Program-made: the position numbers and the translations under genes
Assembly: GCA_005879655.1 (NCBI GenBank)
Contig: VBJK01000233.1
Location: 1-19,492, forward strand
Source: Chloroflexota bacterium
GTDB taxonomy: Bacteria; Chloroflexota; Ktedonobacteria; Ktedonobacterales; Ktedonobacteraceae
Length of the DNA stretch: 19,492 nt
Direction of reading: 5' to 3'
The notes under the pieces: model-generated
Seen by the model: only the letters and a program-made list of their open reading frames with translations
The model's database searches: none
What the model was told of the DNA's origin: nothing
Shown: piece after piece, positions 14,811 to 19,492 of the stretch
How positions within the stretch are numbered: position 1 is the first letter of the stretch
Layout of the letters: every line of letters starts with the position of its first letter

Positions 14811-14962
14811 GTAGCTGCACAATTTATTGTGCCGTGCGTGCCACACATACCCGTAACTGCACAATTTATTGCAACAGGGCCACAAATAAAGAAAACAGGC
14901 GCAATAAATTGCGCAGCTACAGATATATTTGGCGAGCATGGCGCAATAAATTGCGCGGCTAC
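14811..14962. repeat. MITE-like composite palindromic element, copy 2
   Basis: A 152-bp unit with four well-kept modules: 14811-14832 and about 14853-14873 (reversed), 14899-14920 and 14941-14962 (forward). Each pair has a 42-bp period, and the arms are imperfect mirror complements over about 64 bp around a centre of about 25 bp. The module core is gcgcaataaattgcgc followed by RGCTAC-type ends, so the unit starts gtag and ends ctac. It starts 37 bp upstream of the methyltransferase promoter and ends 5 bp beyond the M42 stop. Confidence 0.8.
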
Positions 14963-14967
14963 GATCA

Positions 14968-16032
14968 TTACGGAATTACATTAACATCAGCCGTCAGAGC
15001 CAGCGTAAAGCGCGCGAGCAGCTCGGCAACCTCATCAATGTCCTTGAGTGAAACCATCTCCGTGCCAGTATGCAAATAACGGCAAGGGATGCTCACCAGA
15101 GCAGTAGCAACACCGGCACGAGTGACCTGAATAGCATCAGTATCGGTAAAGGTGCGTGACGCCTGTGGATCAATCTGCCAAGCAATACCCGCCTCGTTGG
15201 CCGCCTGTAGCAGCAATTGATAGACGCGAGGATTAATGTTACCGCCAAGCGAAATGACCGGGCCACCATTGAGCAGCACATCGCCGATCTCAGTTTTGGA
15301 AGTACCAGGGTGATCGGACGTATAAGTAACATCCACCGCAATGGCAATCAGAGGATCAACGCCATATGCACCTGTAATGGCACCACGCGATCCCACCTCT
15401 TCCTGTACAGCCGAAACAAAAAAGACACCAGCTTGCAAGGCAGAGCGCTGCTCATAGATACGACGCACCGCCTCCGCAACCGCAAAGACACCGGATTTAT
15501 CATCTAGAGCGCGCGACACCACAATGTCACCACGTAGAGGCTCTAGCTCAGCGGCTCGCGTCACAACAGACCCTAGCGGGACCAACTGTTGAGCCTCTCC
15601 CTTATCGGCCACCCCGATATCGATCCACATCTCTGACAGGCGCGGCATTTTACTGCGTTCATCGCTACTGAGCGTGTGAATGGGCTTGCGTCCAATCACC
15701 CCCAATATGGGACCGGCAGGGGTATGAACATGAACACGGCTACCGGGGAGCGTCGCCGGATCGAAACCGCCGATCGTCGCAAAATAAAGGAAGCCCTGGT
15801 CGTCGATATAGCGCACCAGCAGCCCCAACTCATCGCAGTGAGCCGTCAGCATCACGCGTGGTCTACCGCCAGGATTGAGCGCAGCAATCACATTGCCATG
15901 AACATCGGTACGCATCTCGTCGGTATACTGCTGCATTTCCGTGCGAATAACCTGCTGTACAGGCTGCTCAAAGCCAGAGGGACTGGGGCTAGCAATCATA
16001 TGACGCAAGAAAGCGATACGAGACTCATCCAT
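14968..16032 (-). CDS. M42-family metallo-aminopeptidase
   Basis: A 354-residue cytoplasmic di-metal peptidase of the M42 (FrvX / glutamyl aminopeptidase / tetrahedral aminopeptidase) family, which trims short peptides. The metal ligands and catalytic residues are all visible: His65 in TAHCDELG, Asp177 in SRALDDKSG, Glu211/Glu212 in VQEEVGSRG, Asp234 in AVDVTY and His321 in YLHTGTEM. The family's dimerisation domain lies between about 70 and 165. ATG 16032 is chosen because AGGTGG sits 6 nt upstream. A hairpin at 16088-16115 separates it from the NYN gene, so it may have its own promoter, which I could not identify. Substrate preference cannot be read from the sequence. Confidence 0.93.
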   Translation of the reverse strand: MDESRIAFLRHMIASPSPSGFEQPVQQVIRTEMQQYTDEMRTDVHGNVIAALNPGGRPRVMLTAHCDELGLLVRYIDDQGFLYFATIGGFDPATLPGSRVHVHTPAGPILGVIGRKPIHTLSSDERSKMPRLSEMWIDIGVADKGEAQQLVPLGSVVTRAAELEPLRGDIVVSRALDDKSGVFAVAEAVRRIYEQRSALQAGVFFVSAVQEEVGSRGAITGAYGVDPLIAIAVDVTYTSDHPGTSKTEIGDVLLNGGPVISLGGNINPRVYQLLLQAANEAGIAWQIDPQASRTFTDTDAIQVTRAGVATALVSIPCRYLHTGTEMVSLKDIDEVAELLARFTLALTADVNVIP

Positions 16033-16087
16033 CAATAACCACCTCATAAGATAATGCAAAGACAAACGAAGAGTAAGAGACACGAAA

Positions 16088-16115
16088 GAGGAGGTGCGAA
16101 AGTAGGCACCTCCTC
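16088..16115 (-). terminator. Predicted terminator after the NYN gene
   Basis: A perfect 10-bp stem (gaggaggtgc / gcacctcctc, loop 8 nt) begins 13 nt after the NYN stop and is followed on the minus strand by only TTTC. It is probably a moderate terminator; its GGAGG arms could also expose or hide a ribosome-like site. Confidence 0.5.
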
Positions 16116-16128
16116 ATACCAAATGGGT

Positions 16129-17517
16129 TCAGCGTACAAATTGTTTAAGCACTTCATCAACACCGGGGTGGGTACGGTTCAAACGTAAATCCTCGGCTCC
16201 GGTAGGATCGGTTTGCACAAGCAAGATACCTTGTTGAATACATGTATTCAACAGTTCACGAGCAGACTCGCGGGTAAGCCGTCCCCGGAAACGATTTTTA
16301 GGATTAACGGGATCACCGATAAAATTAGAAACACCAATAATAGTACGCCATGACCAATTGCGATCTATATAATCAAGAAACTGCAAGAATTGAGGATCGA
16401 GCACCTCCATAGGCGGAGTCCCGAATGGTGGTTGGAATTGGGAAGGCCCGCTACCAACACCGCCAGCGAGATTAATGGCGGGCATAGGTCCGGTATTACC
16501 GCTGGGTGACATTTGGGCATAGCTCAGTGGAGGGATAGGTAAAGCACCGGTATTACCGGAGATCCCGCTAGTACCTGAGCTACCTGGCACTAAAGGAACA
16601 AATTGATTAGCACTACTGATAAGATCTCGGCTGACGGTTCCTGGAATACCAACAACAATAACAGTTTTGTTAAGACGTAACTTTAGACGAGCGCTGATAC
16701 GAGTGAAATCCTTATCGCCTGTCATCAAAACAAAAGTAGAGATCGTAGGTCGATCAAAAACGGTTTCAATGATATCCATCAACATATTGAGATCAACAGT
16801 ACTTTGTACAACAGTACTTTGTACAATGGTACTGTTACTATTCGCGTTGACAGCGGGCATATGACCAGTATTACCGGTATGCTGAGTAGAAGTGGTAGAA
16901 TATCCTAAAGGACCAGTACTACTCTGCCCAAGGGGGCCGGTCGGAGTGGGACCGAACTGACCCTGGTAGGGGAGAGCGTGTCGGAAAGACTCGCGTTGCT
17001 GATAATCGCCGATGGCATATTCTTCCTCAGTAGACTGCTCGTCTTCTTGCAAGAGATTCTCATCGAGATCACTTTGCAAAGGGAGAGAAGCATCGGGATC
17101 GGCGGGCCAGTCATTCTGCAATGCCTGGGCATTGAGGGCAGGCAGGGACCCTGAATTGCCAGAGATACTGGTAGGCCAGGGACGCATATAAGAACCCGTT
17201 CCTTGTTCAGCAACGTAGCTTGGCGAAGCAAGTGAGCCTGTAGAAGTATTACTAGGGGGATAGTGAATAGTCCCCATACGGATACGATCTCGTTGTTTAG
17301 CAGGGCAATCGACACGATCGATCATCGCTGCCGTCAGACTTCCTTTGAACGGTTCTGGTTGTCGAGACCAATCCGCATAAGCGCGGGCTACCATAACAGT
17401 TCCATAGCGACGGGCCACAGCAATAAGCTCCTGTGGGTCAGGCTCCCGTCGTTGAATATTCAGCATACTGTAACGTATGTTCTCAAAATCGATGAATAAA
17501 GCAATATCTTCGGGCAC
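16129..17517 (-). CDS. NYN (PIN-like) domain protein with a low-complexity insert
   Basis: A 462-residue protein. The NYN/LabA nuclease fold is split: strand 1 ALFIDFENI (Asp10) and the next helix and strand lie in 1-85, and the rest, VDLNMLMD (Asp242, Asp248) and TGDKDF (Asp268, Asp270), lies in 240-310. Between them are about 155 residues rich in Gly, Ser, Thr, Pro and Gln. A second such linker (311-370) leads to a C-terminal helical, winged-helix-like domain (375-462). All acidic residues of the active site remain, so metal-dependent RNase activity is plausible. The word [ST]GN[ST]Gx[LM]P recurs near 119, 214, 320 and 339. The start is GTG with AGGAGAAGG close upstream. Confidence 0.85.
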   Translation of the reverse strand: MPEDIALFIDFENIRYSMLNIQRREPDPQELIAVARRYGTVMVARAYADWSRQPEPFKGSLTAAMIDRVDCPAKQRDRIRMGTIHYPPSNTSTGSLASPSYVAEQGTGSYMRPWPTSISGNSGSLPALNAQALQNDWPADPDASLPLQSDLDENLLQEDEQSTEEEYAIGDYQQRESFRHALPYQGQFGPTPTGPLGQSSTGPLGYSTTSTQHTGNTGHMPAVNANSNSTIVQSTVVQSTVDLNMLMDIIETVFDRPTISTFVLMTGDKDFTRISARLKLRLNKTVIVVGIPGTVSRDLISSANQFVPLVPGSSGTSGISGNTGALPIPPLSYAQMSPSGNTGPMPAINLAGGVGSGPSQFQPPFGTPPMEVLDPQFLQFLDYIDRNWSWRTIIGVSNFIGDPVNPKNRFRGRLTRESARELLNTCIQQGILLVQTDPTGAEDLRLNRTHPGVDEVLKQFVR

Positions 17518-17589
17518 AACCTTCTCCTCTCATATATAGGGAGAAACCGCGCAGGCCAAGACTTTACAATTGTTCAGGTGCTCGGACAA

Positions 17590-17640
17590 CTTGCTATGAG
17601 GGAAATACCCTACCTAGCAGTCGATCCTCCTTGCTATGAG
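17590..17640. promoter_or_regulatory. Two 11-bp direct repeats upstream of the NYN gene
   Basis: cttgctatgag occurs at 17590-17600 and again at 17630-17640, exactly 40 bp apart, close to four helical turns. They lie 73-123 bp upstream of the NYN start. They could be binding sites of a regulator; chance cannot be excluded. Confidence 0.3.
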
Positions 17641-17700
17641 CATATCATACTTTATTGGTAAAGTCGAGGGGTCAGCGCTTTACTTTGCGTACCTACTATA

Positions 17701-17727
17701 GTATATTTTGTAGATGGGAAAATATAC
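17701..17727. promoter_or_regulatory. 9-bp dyad (operator-like)
   Basis: gtatatttt (17701-17709) and aaaatatac (17719-17727) are perfect inverted copies separated by 9 nt. The site is between the terminator at 17750 and the NYN gene, so it may be an operator of the NYN promoter, which I could not place with confidence. Confidence 0.3.
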
Positions 17728-17749
17728 AATTAACAATTATAAAAGCCAT

Positions 17750-17777
17750 AAGAACCGGAGGGTAGCCCCCGGTTCTT
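17750..17777 (-). terminator. Predicted terminator of the 99-aa gene
   Basis: A 9-bp stem (aagaaccgg / ccggttctt) is extended by ggg/ccc with one bulged base. On the minus strand it is followed after 7 nt by TTTT. It begins 26 nt after the stop of the gene at 17804. Confidence 0.55.
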
Positions 17778-17803
17778 TCCTGCTAAAGAATACATAAGTG
17801 AGA

Positions 17804-18103
17804 TTAACGTATAGATCCAGCTAGCTCACGATTATGATTAGCCAGGAATCGCCGAAGGGTATTCGCTGATTGTGCGGAAGTCAGCCCTTCTTGCTCTGTT
17901 GTCTGTTGTTCTTGTCGATTTAATAATTCATAGAGGCTAGCGATGTCGTAGCGTACCTGCACTTGAAGCTGGCCGTCACTATCAAACCCTTCAACGAAGA
18001 GTCCGTCCTCTTCTTCATGAATAGCGATGCTCTTTACTCCGATCTCGTCAAGTAGCTGACCAATCGCCTGTAAAATGCTCGCATAACTAAATGTGGCCGG
18101 CAT
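17804..18103 (-). CDS. Small acidic protein of unknown function (99 aa)
   Basis: A real gene by its ribosome site (GGGAGGG, 4-5 nt before ATG) and terminator. The N-terminal part alternates helix and strand (FSYASILQAIGQLLDEIGVKSIAIHEEEDGLFVEGFD), followed by a beta strand, a helix and a Gln/Glu-rich linker. There is no membrane segment and no motif I recognise. Its ATG directly follows the TAA of the upstream reading frame (18104-18106), so translation was probably coupled to that gene, which now looks broken. Confidence 0.7.
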   Translation of the reverse strand: MPATFSYASILQAIGQLLDEIGVKSIAIHEEEDGLFVEGFDSDGQLQVQVRYDIASLYELLNRQEQQTTEQEGLTSAQSANTLRRFLANHNRELAGSIR

Positions 18104-18537
18104 TTAACCCTCCCTAAATATTGTGGAGATCATTTCAAAATTACGAGTAGACAGCATCATCATAAAGCGCGGTGTGTAGAAGACCATCCCTTGAGCGGGA
18201 TTGACCAGGAACGCCGCTGTTCCAATCGGTGCTGTTCTCACGCCCCTTGCGGGGGAGCATTTTTCGTTGGGAACACTCCAAACCCCTCCGCGTATGCGGG
18301 CACTTCTTTTAACGGCTTGATCTACACAGCTAACTGCTGTGCATACGATATTCTGAAACTGAGTACCGAAGGCATATCTGCCTCGACAAGACGCTTCCAC
18401 AGATCTTTTTCAATGGCAGAGCTGAGATCTTGACTCAACGTAGCCACTCTCACAATTTTATCATTACAAAGACTAAACGTCAAGTTTACGGTTGTGCCGC
18501 CGTAATACGCTTTTCTGAATGCAAGAGAGGCGCACAA
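18104..18537 (-). pseudogene. Probable broken gene interrupted by a G-rich repeat
   Basis: Two frames each look partly protein-like. The upstream one (TTG 18537, GAGGGAG 12 nt before it) reads TLSQDLSSAIEKDLWKRLVEA and stops at 18322. A second frame carries on and ends GMVFYTPRFMMMLSTRNFEM... at TAA 18104. Between them, about 18230-18305 matches the G-rich repeat at 13543-13662 in its core. The simplest reading is one gene with a frame change after a repeat insertion. Alternatively the first 71-codon frame is a complete small gene and the second is a decayed remnant. The family is not recognised. Confidence 0.45.
18230..18305. repeat. G-rich hairpin repeat, second copy
   Basis: The core 18267-18289 differs from 13582-13604 at only 3 of 23 positions. 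It is flanked by small hairpins cccc-ttgc-gggg (18243-18254) and ccgc-gtat-gcgg (18288-18299). The ends are not sharply defined here. It lies within the broken gene at 18104-18537. Confidence 0.55.
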
Positions 18538-18570
18538 TTGTAGATATAGCTCCCTCTTGACGCCTACTGC

Positions 18571-19492
18571 TTAAATTGCCCTTTTCGTTGATGCTCCATT
18601 GGCAAACGGACCCGTTGCTGGCCACGAGTCGGCACTGGCCATGACTGGTTGGGTATTTTTACCGACAGTACTGCCAGGTGCATTCAGTATCTCAATAGCC
18701 TTAAGTCGCCAGAAGCGAGCACTGGCCGGGCGCTTGAGTGAGAGAATCTCCGCTAATGCCTCATCCGTCATATCGGGCCGGTCGCGCAAGGCTTCTATCG
18801 TCATTTGCAGCTTATCAGGATTGGCATCGGCATTTACTGCGACAACGGGAGTGCTGGGAAGATCCTTGCTGCTGTTCTTACCGGTCGTTGCATTATCCAG
18901 CGTAACAAACTTGCCAGTAATAGGTCGATCGTGCTCGCTCCTCTCCTGCTCTGCTACTTCAGCAGCTGCCTCGGTTGTCGGTCGATTAGTGACGGAGGTC
19001 AACAGAGCAGCGGGGTTGAAGCGCGAACCACTGGTCAGACGACGTAATGTTGCCATTGGCAATTGTGTCTGCTTGGCTAGTTCACTCAGTGCGGTGAGTT
19101 GAGGTGGCTGTCCCTTCTTCTCCTCTGCGGCGGTCTCTGTGATGGTCTCAGCCATCATCGTGTAAACAATGCCGAGCAAAGGGAAGGCACTGGCCATAAA
19201 CGGGAATACATTCGTCAACCAGGGAGCAACGTTTTCCGCCGAGCTTAGCATGGTCATGCTATGAAACTGCTTTGCATACGCCCAGTTGACTCCCCATGAA
19301 AAGACGGTGCACATCATGATCAGTAGCCAATGTTGCCATACCGCCTTTGGCGTGCGATACCTTCTGTACCTCTGAAATGCGGTCCATGAGAGCAGATAGA
19401 CAGTGACATCGATACTGATTGCAATAGCGTAACTCACTGCCCACCACCAGATACCTTCAGGACCCTGAGATGGCTCAAAAGAGGCGAAGAAG
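18571..19492 (-). CDS. Membrane protein with C-terminal helical (HTH-like) domain, 5' end outside the window
   Basis: The frame is open from the window edge to TAA 18573-18571, so the N-terminus is missing; the visible part is 306 residues. It has hydrophobic segments at WWWAVSYAIAISIDVTVYLLSW, WLLIMMCTVFSWGVNWAY and WLTNVFPFMASAFPLLGIVYTMM, then a long cytosolic part rich in Ala, Thr and Glu, and near the end a helical segment (KLQMTIEALRDRPDMTDEALAEIL...) resembling a winged-helix or HTH domain. I do not recognise the family. The combination resembles membrane proteins with DNA-binding tails on plasmids or integrative elements, but no such element is visible here. The broken gene follows 33 nt downstream. 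Confidence 0.7.
   Translation of the reverse strand, partial: FFASFEPSQGPEGIWWWAVSYAIAISIDVTVYLLSWTAFQRYRRYRTPKAVWQHWLLIMMCTVFSWGVNWAYAKQFHSMTMLSSAENVAPWLTNVFPFMASAFPLLGIVYTMMAETITETAAEEKKGQPPQLTALSELAKQTQLPMATLRRLTSGSRFNPAALLTSVTNRPTTEAAAEVAEQERSEHDRPITGKFVTLDNATTGKNSSKDLPSTPVVAVNADANPDKLQMTIEALRDRPDMTDEALAEILSLKRPASARFWRLKAIEILNAPGSTVGKNTQPVMASADSWPATGPFANGASTKRAI

Noticed and set aside
11492..14962. CRISPR array
   Set aside because: The repeats are few, alternate in orientation within each unit and are spaced by homologous rather than unique sequence; no cas gene is present.
14735..14968. Frames through 14811-14962 that encode repeated words such as AAQFIAP and INCAAT
   Set aside because: They are translations of the palindromic repeat modules on both strands, not genes. 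For the same reason the methyltransferase was not extended upstream of 14738.
17531..17559. TTGGCC-N17-TATATG as the NYN promoter
   Set aside because: Both boxes are weak and the start would fall next to the ribosome site; not supported enough to annotate.
18599..19102. Plus-strand frame of 167 codons
   Set aside because: It lies antisense to the membrane protein gene, has Ser/Ala-rich shadow composition and no ribosome site; the minus frame has coherent helices and domains.

Overview
The window looks like chromosomal DNA of a Ktedonobacteria-type Chloroflexota. This is inferred from gene content, not from a marker gene. The supporting signs are a zinc-ribbon Ser/Thr kinase with a Pro/Thr-rich extracellular part, a C-terminal CxxC zinc ribbon of the kind seen in that group, an Uma2-family protein, proteins with Gly/Asn/Pro-rich linkers, and intergenic DNA rich in palindromic repeats. 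No RNA gene, CRISPR array, IS element or phage module was seen.

Layout. 1-3947 (+): the end of an unknown gene, then a promoter with a leader hairpin, an MBL-fold hydrolase, CTP synthase (pyrG) and a PRC/MgtE_N/CBS protein, probably one operon. 3944-7343 (-): a Cys/His-rich unknown protein whose stop overlaps the previous gene's stop, greA, and an alpha/beta-hydrolase-like membrane protein with a zinc ribbon. 7704-9064: convergent phospholipid genes plsY (+) and pgsA (-) sharing a 32-bp perfect inverted repeat that contains both stop codons. 9251-10447: a remnant of an EmrA/HlyD-type efflux adaptor and an unknown six-helix membrane protein. 10863-13454: Uma2 (+), convergent with a kinase plus a small membrane protein (-). 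13725-17517 (-): an RNA/DNA methyltransferase with an apparently leaderless promoter, an M42 aminopeptidase and a NYN-domain nuclease-like protein split by a long low-complexity insert. 17804-19492 (-): a small unknown protein, a probably broken gene and a membrane protein cut by the window edge.

The most interesting material is intergenic. Two homologous elements of about 150 bp (11492-11646 and 14811-14962) are each built from four copies of a 22-bp palindrome-containing module in mirror-symmetric order with a 42-bp period, and a solo module ends the MBL gene. A second, G-rich repeat family has copies at 13543-13662 and about 18230-18305, the latter inside a broken gene. Three unrelated long hairpins lie at 4843, 7512 and 8366. 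Two minus-strand promoters place the start codon exactly 7 nt after the -10 box, which suggests leaderless mRNAs. One of them opens a 51-codon ORF upstream of greA.

The core enzymes (pyrG, greA, plsY, pgsA) are ordinary housekeeping genes. I do not see a coherent new multi-gene system; the novelty lies in the repeats, the leaderless starts and two proteins with altered or interrupted catalytic domains.
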